A stretch of 64,000 nucleotides of DNA. It comes from Chelydra serpentina. Its lineage: Eukaryota; Chordata; Testudines; Chelydridae. Shown here one piece after another: positions 1 to 12,843 of this stretch. Numbering within the stretch: position 1 is the first letter of the stretch; each line of letters opens with the position of its first letter. The stretch covers positions 8,577,501-8,641,500 of the forward strand of contig JBAIAC010000030.1 in assembly GCA_037349315.1 (NCBI GenBank), given 5' to 3'. The notes beneath the pieces are model-generated. The model saw only the letters and a list, made by a program, of their open reading frames with translations, did not search any database and had not been told where the DNA came from. Both the position numbers and the translations under genes were made by a program.

Positions 1-478
1 AAGTGACTGCTTGCTACACTTAGCTGATCATGCTCCCTCACGACCGGCCGTTGTTTCCTCGCTTCACTTAGTGGTACCTGCACAACCAGAGCTGTAGTAG
101 CATTGTCATTGATTTCCAAGGTAACTGCTTTTTTAGCTGTCCTTAGCAGGCATACCTGAGCTGGAAAATGAGTCTTCCCCTCCACAACCCCCCTCCCTGA
201 CAGGATGGTGAAGTGGTATATTAGAAAATAGAGGAGGTTTTTAAAAATTTTGATATCCACAGCTGACAATTTAGAAATAAGACACTTTTCGCAGCCAACA
301 TGACAGTGGATTTTGAGCATTCAGAAAGCACCAGGCCAAAAAACTGGAGACATCTTGATCTTTTAAGACAGCTTTTCCAGTACTTTAAGTGAAAGGGTGG
401 GGGGGAGGGAAAGAAAAAGAGAGAGAGAAAAAGCTGCAAGGAAAATAATACAAAGCCAGCGCAATTGGCATCTAGACA

Positions 479-649
479 TTGAAGAAAAAAGTTTTTGAGG
501 TTAAGAGAAGGAAAGACAAAGCTGTTATGTACCCGAGGGATGCAATTTTAGTGGGAATGGAAGATTTGAGTGGTAAAGGAGGAGCGCTTGCCTCTGGGTT
601 CTCTCTGTTCCAGCAGTTCGGCTGCTGGCATCTCAATTTGAATTGCTGG
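479..649 (+). other. Candidate alternative first exon of TCF7L2 (short N terminus)
   Basis: An open stretch follows an in-frame stop at 473-475. It has ATG codons at 527 and 557, the second in a good initiation context (G at -3, G at +4), and ends in TGCTGG followed by a consensus donor gtgagt at 650. The open frame reaches the donor in phase 0, which is exactly what the next recognised exon at 10323 accepts. The spliced product would lack the beta-catenin-binding domain, like the dominant-negative forms known for TCF/LEF genes. The peptide itself is not one I recognise. This is inference from donor, phase and reading frame only; it could be a chance open frame in an intron. Confidence 0.3.
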
Positions 650-931
650 GTGAGTAGCACTTTTTCGCGTGTGCGCGCTTTTCAGTCTTGACCACTGAAC
701 TTCTTATGTGACTCTTTTTTTTTTAATTCTGGTCCGTGCGAGGAAAAAAAAAGATAAAGCAGGCATCTCAAGCTGTGACCTTTGTTAGATACTTTTCTTT
801 TTACAGTGAGCATTTTTTTTAAGGGGTGGTGGTAGCATGACTTTTCAGTGACACTTCTTAATGCTGTAATAGTTGCAAAACAATGTGAAGTAAGACTCTG
901 TCTACATGCAAAGCTGGTTTAAGGGTTGTTT

Positions 932-950
932 CCCCCCCCCCCCCCCCCCC
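932..950. repeat. Poly(C) tract
   Basis: A homopolymer of 19 C followed by G and five more C. It is a simple sequence, likely length-variable and error-prone in sequencing. Confidence 0.95.
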
Positions 951-3900
951 GCCCCCTGTTTTTGTTTTGTGTTTTGGAAAGGGAGAAAATGGCTTTTCTC
1001 TTTTTTGGGGGGAGGGGGTTGCGGGGGGGGTGTGTGTATGTTATAGCTATTGAACAATGTTTAACAACCAGGGGAAAGTATGAGTGTATTATGTGTATAT
1101 TATATACGCAGTAACGTATTCACACGGGTAATGTGACTTCACCCTATATCTTTCATTTAAATTTTTTTTCGTGTTTTTAGTTCAGAGCTTCCAGGAATTC
1201 AGTCCTGTTATTTCTTTTACTGAGAACCCTGAATGTGAAATTTTTTTGTTTTTAAGGGAAAAGGTTGATTTGAAGCCTGGCAGGTGTATAACAATTAGGA
1301 TTTTTGGAAATGACATTATTCAACACTTGAGATATAAGAATGAGCCTAAGTTTCTTTGGAAATTATTACAAATATTTGTGTAACGGTTTTCAATCCCTTG
1401 TTTTTGTTGTACTTTGTAAAAAGCATTTACATTTTATAGGAAAGGATTCTTCAAAAACATAGCCCAGGCATGTAAGATGCACATTTTAGGGAGTCCGTAT
1501 AGAAATGATTCTTTGCTCACTGATGAAAGAAAAAACTTCTATTTATTGAACTATAATTAATACAAAGTAGAATGTGCCTTACTGCAGTGTTTCTATATTC
1601 ATAATCAAAAGAACTCCATCAGTTGTTTTCTCATATTTTGTGTATATTATAGAAAGAACGCCAGCCAATTTAACCAGTTGTACGTTCTCCTTAATTATAC
1701 ATGAGAGAGAGAGAAATTATACAGTTAGTGTTTTTAGAAAGCAGCCCAGTTTCACAGGAAGTTTTCTTTTCCTGTCTGCTGCATTGTCACTATCTTTAGG
1801 AAGAGGGAGTTATTTTATGCCTTTGGAGTAAAGGCAGTGATGACTTTCCCTTGATAGTGGATGTGTTGCCTTTTCTTCTACAAAATCTTGATATGGTTAT
1901 AAAGTGTTGTAACGGTGTATATTCTCTTCCAGTGGTGAAAATGATAGTTAGTCATATATTTCTTCTTTCATGACACAATTTCTGTGAGACTAGTGAAAAA
2001 ACCTTTTGACTTGTATTTTTAAGGAAAGCTCTCACTGAGGTTTGGGCGAAAGGCCTGAGAGTTCTGTATAAATTAATTTCTTTCCTTCTACGATATTTTA
2101 GAGTGTGTTCAAATTCTAACATACATGGCCCAACACACATTTATGTAAACTTTTAGTGTCTTAAAAATAATTGTTCGGAGCTTAATTTCAGTCCATTTGT
2201 ATGACTCCGTTGTTTTCTTGCATTGCATAAAATGTTTTGCACAAGAGCAATGATCACAGTTAAAAATGGAAAAATGTTTTGAAGATGAAGTTTTGTCACT
2301 TGGTACAGTTAGATATTATCATGAAATAATGCTGTATGTTGGATCCACAGTGCAGTACATCACAATCTGTGAATTCTGTATTTTGAAAGATGTAATAGAA
2401 ATATGGCGTCACATTTTATTTAATCCATGTTCATCTGCATTAATGCTTTAATCATTGTGGTATTACTGAAATAGTCAAAAATGCATAAGGATACATACAC
2501 AAGTCCTTCCTTGTATTTTAAGAAAGTTACTGGGCTTTTTAAGATAAAAACCTACATTATGGCTGTCGCTTTAGATACAAGTAACTGATCTCTGTACCAA
2601 ATCAATGTAGTTATTTCTCCTACAGCCTATGCCTAGTGCTGAAATATGTGTGATTTATATGTAAGAGGTGAAACTCCATATGATGTGGCCGTTACAGGGA
2701 CACAGTACTATGAGGTGGGTAAAAGCTTAATCACTGTACTGTTGGAACTGTGATGTTAAAGTTATTCATGCTACGTAAATTGAGATAAGGTAGTTGCATG
2801 ATCACCCATTTGTTCAGTCACTTCTACCTCCTCCCCACCTTTTCTGAATTCTAATCCATAGATTTGTTTTCTCTCCCCTTCTCATCCTTAAATTAGGATC
2901 TGTGTTTTTCTTCTCTTATGCCTGTTTCAATTTCATTAGTCTCTGTGATTCACATGTCCCCCTGTTCTGGCCCTTATGCGGTTCCTTTTCTTTGCTCACT
3001 GTTAAAGTGAATCCTGTCTGTTCGGGAATCAACTACGGTGTTTGGAGAGGGTGAAGAATATTTGCCAAGTTGGGAAAGGAACAATGTATCCTCTTTCTCT
3101 CATGCTAAGATAGAAAAAGATGGTGTTTGGTTTAAAGGTTCCTTATATGCTCAGCTGCTTCAAACGTCAGGAAACCAAGCCTCTAGCCAGTGGCGCTCGT
3201 ATTGGAAATCTTCTTGTTTACCTAATTGGTTATAATTTTGTGATGCGGTAAAATAATGGTAAGAGAAGTCTGGGTTTGTGTAGGCCACCACTCGCTTACA
3301 CGGGGGGTGGCGGATTCGTTTAAGCGGTGTAAAGATTTGGTAGAAGAAATGCAACCAAGAGCGTTCTCTTTTATTGATAACAAATTGGGAATGAGCGAGG
3401 CAAAAATGGACTTTCATAAACTTAGCGGGAAGCAGTTTTTGAAGGACCTCTAAAGGTTCTACTCTGTCTGAACAGGCGCTGTTCTCTTCTGACCTGGCAT
3501 TACTGGAACTCCACATGGCCCAAGAACTATAGCACTATTTACCTTTTAAAAGCTCCAGTATCATTTTTTCACTCTCATTTTTTTTAACTGCCGCGAAAGG
3601 AAAATTAGCATCCCAGCCAGCTTTAAAAGCGAGATCAGCACTACAGTTCTCCTTTTAATAATAATAATAATAAATAATTAATACATAAGACTTTCCTAAT
3701 ATTTTAACTTGTTCTGCATAATACATAACAAGCAGTAGGTAGGCATGCAAGATCTGGTTTCCTTTCTTTTAAATTAGCTACTTTGTAATTGTCACCAGTT
3801 CAGTTTCCTTTTTGCAAATTTAAGTGGAAATTTCCTGCACATCTTAAAGATTTCTCCCCCCCTCCCCTTTTCCTTCAATGCATCTTCCTATAGGAAGAAT

Positions 3901-6900
3901 GCGGAAAATGTCGAGTGCGGAGGGGTGAGTGAACATGTGATGCTTCAAAACTCAGAGAGAACTTCAAAAGGAAAAAAGAATTCACTTTTCTTAAGTGAAT
4001 TGCGAAGCATTACAAGCCAGGAAGCTGTCTTTGTGTTTGTTTGAGAAATTCAGGGTAGGACAGATTTTGGAAAGCTGGCTGGTTTGTGCTATAGCAGGTA
4101 GGCCCTTGTTTGTTAGAACAATTCTGCAGGCAAGACGAAGCCATTGAAATAAAGAGAGAGAGGAAGCAGTTAGAAGTGCAAGAGTGTTTGTGGTTTGGGG
4201 GGGGGGTTGCTAGGGGGGTGGGTTTTGTCAAGCGCTGTCTGTGGGGGATATTGTCTCTACACATGGTTGTCTGTGCTTCTGTCATCATTTGTGTGAAGGA
4301 AGAAAATGAGCCTTTTTTAGTAGGGAGAGTTCTGGTTATCAATAGAGGCCTTGTCCTCTATTACAATAGGCAGTTAGCTTAGGGCAGGACCTTAGGCAGA
4401 AATGAGCTCCGTTAAACTGCGAAAGGGCTCAGGCCACTGTATTTGCTATAATGGGGCAAGGGGAAGAAGATTTCAGGAGCAAATGTTTTCACACCTGACT
4501 AAGCATTCTTTAAAAAAAACAAAAAACATTCCAAGTCCAGTTAGTAGCTTAAGCAGAATTGACTTACATCTTTATTCCTAAAGGAAATTCTCCATCTGTG
4601 TTTTTCTTAATCTTAGTTTAGTATGTGTGTGTGTGTATTGTGTTGTTTTGTTTTGTTTGAAATCAGTCTGAATTATTGATGTTAAGGCACTTTGAGCTTG
4701 GTGTTACCTTGTGAAAGTTAACAGTGCCCAGCAAGAGCTGTTACTTAATCATTTTGAATAAGATGGTGAAGAAGGCAGTAGCAGTTGTCTACAGGTGGTC
4801 GGATTTGCTGGGCACACTGAAATCCTGGGAGAATATTTCTGTTTGTTAAAACTTTTCTGTTGATCTAGTTTCCTGATCAAAAGATTCACCCTTGTGTAAG
4901 ACCAATCAGAGATCAACCTTTAGAAAAGACAGTTCTTTACTCTTTAACTGGCTCTCTGCAACTGTTAACTTCTGTTAATATTTTACTGGTTGCAATCCAC
5001 ATAGCTATAACAGCAGCACCTGGAAAACACACGGAAACAGGGTATACACCTATTTTTGATGAAAACTGGTCCTGAAAAAGTACCTTTAGCTGGCGGAGAG
5101 AGAGCAGTCCCTGGGAGGGCCTCATAATTCAAGACCACTGTAGATCTACATCCACCCTGGAGGAGGGGAGAAGACTGACAAACCCTCTTCTGTGCTGCTT
5201 TTGTTTTATTGTACTAGTCTCATAAAGGCACTTTCAGACCCCATCTTTCTTCTGCAGAAAGGGAAAGCAATAGGGGAGTATTGAAGAGGAGGACATGGCA
5301 AAAAAGACAGGCGGAGCTATAGCTCCATTTGTTTTCACTATCTGTTGATTAATAGGTTTAGAGGTGAATGGCAAGCTTTCATTCCTCTTAGGTTACCCAT
5401 AGTGGAGGAAGGGTGGGGGGTCTTGGATACAAGTGCCTAATCAATCTTTCACTTGCCACGTTCCAAATTAAGAACAGTATGGGGGGTAGGAAGGGGTGTC
5501 TAGGATGGTGGCAGAATGTCTCCTGCAGGCTAGCAGAACTTGATGCTTTAAGAACACTTGAAAGGTTAGGGGTCAGCCAAGGGGGTCTTTCCCCAGGCTG
5601 TAGTCACAGGAACTGTGTGTAGAGAATGGGAAGGTTTTAAGCTTTGCTTCTTGCAATAATCCCCTTTTGCCCTCCATCGTTAGCTATTCAGTGTATAATT
5701 ACGGGTATTGACTAAGAAAACAAGAGAGATTCAAGGTTAGGGTACCTGGCTTGGTAGTTAGGCCAAGAAAGGCTTCTGCATCAAACAATGTAACAGCTAC
5801 AATCCAAGTTCCTTAGTGTCTTAAGGAATTTTCTGTGTTTTTGTATTTTTTGTGTATCCGTTTTTACAGAGGCCATATTAACCTGGCACAATAGGTTTTC
5901 TGTGCTACACTTTTCTCTGTGTTCTTGTTAACATTACTTTGAATATATACAGAGATTTTATCACCTGAGTCAAATTGTGCCCTGATATACAGGAATTGCA
6001 GTAACAGAAACTTCCTATTAAAGTTTTTATTTTTGCATCTCCGGTAAAATGAACAACGTGTGATTATTACGTTGTCACTCGGGCAGGCAAGGATTAGAGA
6101 GCTGGGTGCTTTTAGTGATTGAGGAGCTATTAATCATTATACAGTTTATATTAGCTTCTTCAGTAGATTGAAAATATTAATTGGAGGGATGCGTTACCTT
6201 CATAGCAGACGGTTCTACACACATAGAGCTCTTTCATTTTAATGTCGTTACCCTCCAGCAAAGAGTAATGCACAGTGATTTCACACACATTGCCAGCAAG
6301 TTTCACCTAAATTATTCGGATTCTTTTTGGGGAGGGGGCACCTGTCGGCAATTTAATGCACACCCATTTTAACATCCCCACAGTCTGCATGTCTCCCCAA
6401 TCCATTTCAGTCCACAATTCAGCTTTGCTTTTTAATACCCACGGTTCAGTTATGGTTTGAGTCATCTTTGGCTAAGCATTTCCAAAACCGTTATCAAATT
6501 CCTGTGTTGATTCCACGTGGGTCCAATTTCATCTTTCCTGCATCAGACATAGCCAATCAAGAAAAACAAACTTTTGTTGTAATTTGTATTTTGTCCTCTT
6601 CCCCCCTTCAATCCAAAGCACTAATTACCTTTCTTTAGAAGAATGGGGGAGGAAGGGCTTCCTAGCAGGTTCCTTGGAACGCCGTAGATGTGTATTTTGG
6701 GGGGTTCTCTTTCTGCTGTTGCATGCATCATTGCTAATCTATATGTAATGATACAGCTCCACTTTTCACATATGTCATACCATGAATGGGATGTTTAAAG
6801 TTGCTGTTTCCAAAAAAGAAATTCCATTTTCTCAGAATGGCTTTTATCTGAGATCTTAAACTATCCTGGGCAAAGTACTAGAAAATATACTCCAGAGAGC

Positions 6901-7422
6901 ATTCATGCATTGACAAGAGGGGATGGGCTAAAATGATCTAATAGGTCTTTACTATCTGTAACTTTTAGGATACACCTGGTTATAGCCATTGGGGAGTGTT
7001 AGGGACGGCACTTGTGACTCAGGCAAAGCTCCCATTGACTTCAACGTGAGAAGCAAGTTCAGCATTAAGCCTGCCCTTGCCCACAACGTAATCCTGTCTT
7101 GTGCTGTTTTTCAAGGACGCTTATTTAGTATAGTTCAGTAATGCTGCTTTTAAAGACCAGCTTGTTTAGTTGGTTTATGCATAATTGGCAGTTCTTCTAA
7201 ACCATTCATCCCTTCCTCTTGTAAATTATTGGCTATCTTCACAATGGGGCAAGACCTCTCCCCCTTCTTTTTTGATCTCCAAAATACAGAATACTAAATA
7301 TAATACAAATGCAGAGAAATCTAGGTTGGCTGTAGTGTAGTGATACAGTTCCGATGCGACTTGCAGACAAACAGTGATTGGGTTGTTTTGGGTTCTTTTT
7401 GCCTTGTTTAAGATGCAACTGT

Positions 7423-7606
7423 GGGGGGAGGGATAGCTCAGTGGTTTGAGCATTGGCCTGCTAAACCCAGGGTTGTGAGTTCAATCCTTGAGGGGACCAT
7501 TTAGGGATCTGGGGCAAAAATTGGGGATTGGTCCTGCTTTGAGCAGGGGGTTGGACTAGATGACCTCCTAAGGTCCCTTCCAACCCTCATATTCTATGAT
7601 TCTATG
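7423..7606 (+). mobile_element. tRNA-derived SINE of turtle CR1-tailed type
   Basis: The left part looks like a tRNA with pol III promoter boxes: an A-box (tagctcagtgg) near 7434-7444 and a B-box (gagttcaatcc) near 7477-7487. After a tRNA-unrelated body, the right end reads as the 3' end of a CR1 LINE and finishes in repeated attctatg octamers (about 7590-7605). This is the layout of the tortoise/turtle pol III SINEs mobilised by CR1 machinery. I see no clear target duplication. It lies in an intron in the same orientation as TCF7L2. Confidence 0.88.
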
Positions 7607-10068
7607 TATTTTCCCCAACTTCCCCAAATCCGCTCCTCCTCGCCCCCCGCCTCCTCCAGCATGATCACAGGGCTGAGAAGAGCCAAAGGCCCAGATCCTA
7701 TAAACCGATACTCGCATGAGTCGTCCCTTTGACTTCAGAGGCACCCGGTTGCATGAATGAAATCTATTCACCTGAGGAAAGGTTTGCAGCGTCAGGCTCA
7801 GACTTCTGTTTCTTTGTTGGCAAGGTGTTAAGTAAAATGATAATTTGTCTCTTCATGCTTGACTCACGCCATTTTGCAGTAGTGTTGCAGGGGCTCTTGG
7901 AACATCAGAGCAGTGGGTGGTGGTTTCACACAGTTTACATGCTCTGTCAGAGCCAGGCCACCACAGGGGCTAAGTATGCAAAGCCGTTATTCTAAATGTT
8001 GTTATTTTTGTCAGTTTGTCTGACCCTCCAAAGTTGTTTCCTCATTTTTTTTTTTAATTAATCAGCTTGGGTTGTTTAATGGTTTCTATCAAAAAATTAA
8101 CCTTCTGTAAAAGCCATACCTTATTTTGTTAGCGTACTGGGGTCTGGCTGAATGCTTTTCCAACCTGATGTCTAGCAGTGCCCTCCCAGTTTCTTCTCTG
8201 TGCCACTCTTACCAGCTACACCTCATGTTACCCAACAGTAAAGATTCACAAGTCTCTTGGCCAGTGATTCTCTCTTGTCGAGAATTATAATTCTTTGTGA
8301 TCCATAGTTTTCAGACAGTTGCTTTGCACAGAATGTCACATGGTGCTGCATGGAGAAGCCTGGTAGTTCGGACAATGTCTGTCTCTTTGGACAATACCTA
8401 ATATGACTTATTTGAAACCCTTGCCAAAGTTTTCAGTATTGCCAAACTTTCCCTGGATAGTTCACTCTTAAGAAATTTGTTAGGATATTTCAATTGATTT
8501 TTTTCACATAAGGGGCCAAATCCAGCCCTCAGACGCCCTGCCGTAAATGCAGAGTTAACTGTTGTGGTCAAGCATTGTAGTCTGTATGACACGACCTATG
8601 ATCCTGTGAGCACATATCCTGTAATTGGCAGCATTGGATTTCACATACTAGACATGATCTGTGTCACACAGATACTATTTGGCATGTGCCACTGCGTGAA
8701 GAGATTAAAAAAATAAATAAAAACAAAGCAAAAGTTATGGAAAATAGCTCACAAACTATTATTTGAATCTGCCCCCAATAGAAGATAGGTCAGACATTAA
8801 CCCTCATTGGTATGTATCAAAATTCAGTATGCTTTCCCCCCCCTCCTGGTGTAGAAATGATCACCCTTTAACAAAAGTTGGAAATACAAATAAATGTGCT
8901 TTTAAGAGATGCACAAAATGTTCAGACTGAGCTCAAGTAATATTTTGTTCAATACAGCACTGGGGAAAAAATATGTGCTTGACAACTTGTCCTGGCAAGT
9001 TTCAGCCCTCTGAATTCTAGTGCCCTTTAGGAATGGGGATTAGAATGAAAATGCTGTCAGACCCTGAACTGTAGTGGCGCTAGCGGGCGCTGCTGGAGTA
9101 TCACTTCTTTCTTTTAATGTGATTCCTTTTACTTGATGTTAATGCAAGTTGTTCCTTACTTAAAGTAATAAAAGGAAATGAAGACACATTCTAAAATGAA
9201 ACTTGACTCTAATCCATTCATCATCTAATACTAGCCTCTTTATCTTTGCTGGTACCTAATCTGGTTAAATGTCCCTGTTGTAGGATTTTAGTGAAAATCC
9301 TCTGTGGGGAATAGGGTTTTTTGCAATTGGATTACTTGCAGTAAATGGCCCAGCAGTTCACTTGTTTCAGCTTAATTTTTTTCTTTGTGATCTTGGAAGA
9401 GTAAGTTACAGTTCAGCCCACTCTTTCTTTGTGTTTGTATTTCTTTCTTCAGAAAGAAAGAAAGAGAGAATAATTTTGCCAGTTATGAAAACATAACCAG
9501 AAAAATCTCATGATATCTGCATGACTTTTGGGGTTGTTGTTGTTTTTGGCCAACTGAGTTTTCATTTCAATGTCTGTATCTACATTCTGCATGTTTTAGT
9601 AGCACAATTCATCGGTATCCGGTTAACTTATTAGTGCTATTTGTTGAATTGATAATTAATCAGGTCTCTTATAATATGCATAAAATATGCAGGTGATCAT
9701 CTGGCAGTTTAGTGCGGCCAGATGAAGGGAATACTCCAAAATTATGAGGACTTTTTCTGCAGCCTCTTTATAAAAGAATTGTAAAATGTAGACTGGTAGC
9801 TGGGAGAGAAGGGAAAGACCTTCAGGTCACTAAGCATTTGGGTCTCTTGCTAATTAAACTGGGGGACTCCATCAGTATCTCACTGAAGAGCCTGCATGCA
9901 TCACAGAGGCGAAGCGTGAGGAGTCGTAAGAAAAAAAATCTGCTGCCCCATTAGGGAGCACGAAGGGTCAAAGAGAATAAAGAAAGATTCTTACCCACTT
10001 ACTTGTGAACAGGAGGAGCGGGGGGAGAAAATTGTGGCAGAAACACGGGGGAAAAACATAAGAATCAT

Positions 10069-10200
10069 GGGTTTCAGAGTAGCAGCCGTGTTAGTCTGTG
10101 TCAGCAAAAAGAACAGGAGTATTTGTGGCACCTTAGAGACTAACAAATATATTTCAGCATAAGCTTTCGTGGGCTACAGTCCACTTCATCGGATGCGTAG
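10069..10200 (-). mobile_element. Short interspersed element with hammerhead-like core (probable Penelope-related)
   Basis: The + strand begins gtttcagagtagcagccgtg and ends at the cttcatcggatgc motif. It belongs to the same general family as the element at 59396-59546. On the minus strand, bases 10157-10196 can fold as a minimal hammerhead ribozyme: GCAT/ATGC stem I, a CCGATGA box (consensus CTGATGA, one change), a stem II of GTGGAC with GCCCAC, then GAAA and a palindromic AGCT stem III. Short palindromic stem III hammerheads are known from Penelope-like retroelements. Family assignment is inference. Confidence 0.6.
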
Positions 10201-10322
10201 TTACATGTTACAACTCATGGCAACATACATTTCTTTAGATAATTCCCAAGGCTTATGGGGGGATGAGTGTGCAGCATTGTTAACAAAGGGTGTTCCCCCA
10301 CATCCCCTTTTTCTTTTGACAG

Positions 10323-10455
10323 TCTAACAAAGTACCAGTTGTGCAGCACCCGCACCATGTACACCCTCTCACGCCGCTTATCACGTACAGCAATGAGCAT
10401 TTCACACCAGGAAACCCTCCTCCACATTTACCAGCCGACGTAGATCCAAAAACAG
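10323..10455 (+). CDS. TCF7L2: TCF7L2 coding exon: proline/histidine-rich linker
   Basis: A 133-nt exon between acceptor ttttgacag and donor gtaggt, entering in phase 0 and leaving in phase 1. It encodes [15 protein letters not shown], continues through [19 protein letters not shown] and ends PADVDPKTG at the split glycine codon. In the family this segment lies between the beta-catenin-binding N terminus and the Groucho/TLE-binding region. Phase-0 entry makes it a possible join point for an alternative upstream first exon. Confidence 0.97.
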
Positions 10456-11156
10456 GTAGGTGGGAAGTCTTGTTGTGAGGGGGTTGGAAGTGGTCTATGT
10501 TGTTTGTTTTGAGGGGCGAATTTCCCATGCTGCAGTGGCAAACGGTTGTGAAATACGCTGAGAGAATCCAATTTGCTTTTGAATCACTCTCCTCAATTAT
10601 TGAAGCTTTAGATATAAACCTATTGGGCTAAGTGTTCATAAAAAGCCGAGGGAGCTGCACATGGAACGCTGGGCCTGCAGTCATCTGTGCCTGTATTTCT
10701 GTGCAGCAGAGGTGGAGCAAATAATACACATTTAGATCTCTGCCTGATTTGCAGGAGCAACCCAAGGAGTTAAACATGTTCATTCTGTGATCTGCACTTA
10801 CAAACTTGCAGCTGGAATTTTAAAGCTGGTAGGTCGCAGCCAGTTTCAAAATGAATCTCTCTGATTCCCCAAAACCCATTGTTTCTGTGTCAGGGGTTCA
10901 GCCGTTTTTCTCTTATAATGTTGAATTTCCGTCCACCCGTGCTGCGTTAGTTCCATCTGCATGCTTGCACCTTCCCCCCCCCCCCCCTAATGTAACTCTA
11001 CCCAAGTCTCCGTTCACCCTGAAGAACAATCTTCTTGAATAGAGAGCAATTTAAAACCCTGCCTCGATTTATTGGTCTTAACAGAATAGAATTTACATGT
11101 TATTCTAACTGTAAAAAGGGGTCTCTGTTTAACATGGGGCCCCGGAGAAGTCATAT

Positions 11157-11424
11157 AGGATATGTCTATACTCCAGTTAAACACCCACGGCTGGCCCAGG
11201 GCAGCTGACTTGGGCCCAGAGGGCTTAGGCCACGGGTCTATAAAACTGCAGTGTAGACATTTGGGCTGGAGCCTGGGCTCTGAGACCCCGCAAGGCTGGA
11301 AGGCTCCAGCCTCAACCCAAACATCTACACTGCAGTTTTATAGCCCCAGAGTCTGATCCCCCACGAGCCAAAGTCAGCTGACCGGCCCGGCCAGCCATGC
11401 GTGTTTTACTGCGTGTCCTGATAC
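11157..11424. mobile_element. Palindromic (fold-back) MITE, copy 1
   Basis: The outer ends are inverted: tatgtctatactccagtta on the left, and a degenerate reverse complement around the gtgttttactg end on the right. Inside is a second inverted pair, aaactgcagtgtagaca near 11264 against tctacactgcagtttta near 11325. A related copy with the same internal cctgggctctgagaccc-type centre occurs at 45465-46958. There is no coding capacity. The superfamily cannot be assigned from the ends seen. Confidence 0.7.
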
Positions 11425-12404
11425 CGGTAGTGTCAGTCTTCCTTTCTTCAGGCTCCATAGAGTTCTCAGTGGCAGTGTTTTGTTTTTGTTAATCCAGATC
11501 CCTGCTAGTTAATTAGAAGGCAGATTTGAAACAGTGAATACACGTCGGAGTTTGTGGAAAGAATTGCTCTATGCTGGGCCTATCATATGCAGATAAATTA
11601 TCTAAACCCCAGTCCGTGAATGAACTGGTACACTATTAGCTGTTGTTCACTGTACACACCGCAGCTGGGGCTTCCTTTTAATTGTACTTAATGCTAACTT
11701 TGCATGGCTTAAAAGGAGCCATCTAGCCATCCCTGTAAAGTGAATGGCATAGTCAACCACTCATTTAAATAATGGCAGTACAGGGAATAGCTTTTAAATG
11801 GTTATCGTAAAACATATGATTAACGTCTGTAGACTGTTTACTTTTCTTCTGTGAACATTCTTTCAAGTGTGCAAATAGCTCACTGGATGGTTAAAGCTCA
11901 GTTAATCTGTTTGGTTTTTGTAATGGAGAAAAAGCAGTGTCTGCATGAAAATGTCACACAGGGAGATTTAATTTAGAGATTAAAAGCTTCCTGAGTGATT
12001 TAAAAAAAAATAGTTTTCAGCCATGAATGCCGTGCCCCTTCCTTTTAATGCTCTCTGTTTTAATTTTGCTTCTGCCATACTATTTGAAGGTCCGAGTCCT
12101 ATAGCCAATACCTGAGGAAGTCCCATTGACTCCAAAGGTAAGGGTTGCAAGATCAGACCTTATATTTGGAGCTGAATTCCCGAATATGCACAACAACAGG
12201 ACTAAAATATCCCCACACCTCTTCTTTTTACCAAACACTATCAGGACTCTGTCTTCTCACCTTCCAAAAGTGGGAACCACTTGTAAATATAGCATTTTAT
12301 TTTGGAGGTTTACTCAGAATGGGGCACAAGGAGGGGAGTGGCTGGGGGCTCCATCCTTTCAGGCCTGTCAGAGAAAAATCCTGAATGATTGTGGGAGTGG
12401 ACCA

Positions 12405-12500
12405 TCTTTTTGTTCTATTTGTACAGCGCCTAGCACTGTGAGGTCTGGGTCCATGATGGAACTGTAAGGACTATGGCAATACAAATAATTAATAATGGTC
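12405..12500 (+). repeat. Old amniote interspersed repeat fragment (CORE-SINE/LINE-like tail)
   Basis: The segment ttgtacagcgcctagcactg, through a ggtctgggtccatgatgg core to a caatacaaataattaataat tail, matches in reverse orientation the repeat at 44611-44715, which contains the ccccattgtgctaagtgctgt core. The pattern is typical of ancient dispersed amniote repeats. The exact family is not assigned. Confidence 0.5.
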
Positions 12501-12740
12501 TTTAATTGGTGGCAGGGTCGGAAGGATCAAACCTCCCCTGTCTTTTGATGAATCTCATTTACTTACAATACAAAGTGGCCCATTCTGGCAAGTGCAGGTT
12601 AAGGCAGCGGGCCAACTGTTGGAACTAGTAACCAAAGTCAGTAGCATAACTACGGCATAGAAACCTATATGATTTTTCTACCCCATTTTATTTCCTTTCC
12701 TGACCCAATATTTATGCCATTTCACTTTCCTCTTCCCTAG

Positions 12741-12843
12741 GAATTCCACGGCCTCCGCATCCTCCGGATATATCTCCTTATTATCCGTTATCACCGGGCA
12801 CTGTAGGGCAAATCCCCCATCCGCTAGGATGGTTAGTACCACA
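12741..12843 (+). CDS. TCF7L2: TCF7L2 coding exon with LVPQ tetrapeptide
   Basis: A 103-nt exon with acceptor ttccctag and donor gtaagg, entering in phase 1 and leaving in phase 2. It encodes [19 protein letters not shown] and ends HPLGWLVP plus the start of a Gln codon. A second donor-like GT (gttagt at 12832) lies exactly 12 nt upstream of the main one. Its use would join GW directly to QGQPVYP and remove LVPQ in frame, the alternative LVPQ splice known in this family. The segment contributes to Groucho/TLE-linked repression. Confidence 0.97.

Larger units (their letters stand above)
1..10322 (+). other. TCF7L2: TCF7L2 intron upstream of first recognised exon
   Basis: No recognised TCF7L2 coding exon lies here. 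The stretch holds the candidate alternative first exon (479-649), a 19-nt C run (932-950), G-rich runs near 1005-1030, a short GT tract near 4625, a SINE (7423-7606) and a short element with a hammerhead-like core (10069-10200). Stretches around 6030-6500 and 3020-3470 have little obvious repeat and could be conserved non-coding DNA, but that cannot be judged from one sequence. The pyrimidine tract and acceptor AG at 10321-10322 close the intron. Confidence 0.8.
10456..12740 (+). other. TCF7L2: TCF7L2 intron
   Basis: It holds a short C run near 10977-10988, a palindromic MITE (about 11157-11424) and an old repeat tail near 12405-12500 ending in A/T-rich trinucleotides. No further coding sequence was recognised. 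Confidence 0.85.

Noticed and set aside
7423..7500. tRNA gene
   Set aside because: A-box and B-box are present, but no cloverleaf acceptor stem closes and the sequence runs into a CR1-type tail: a SINE.
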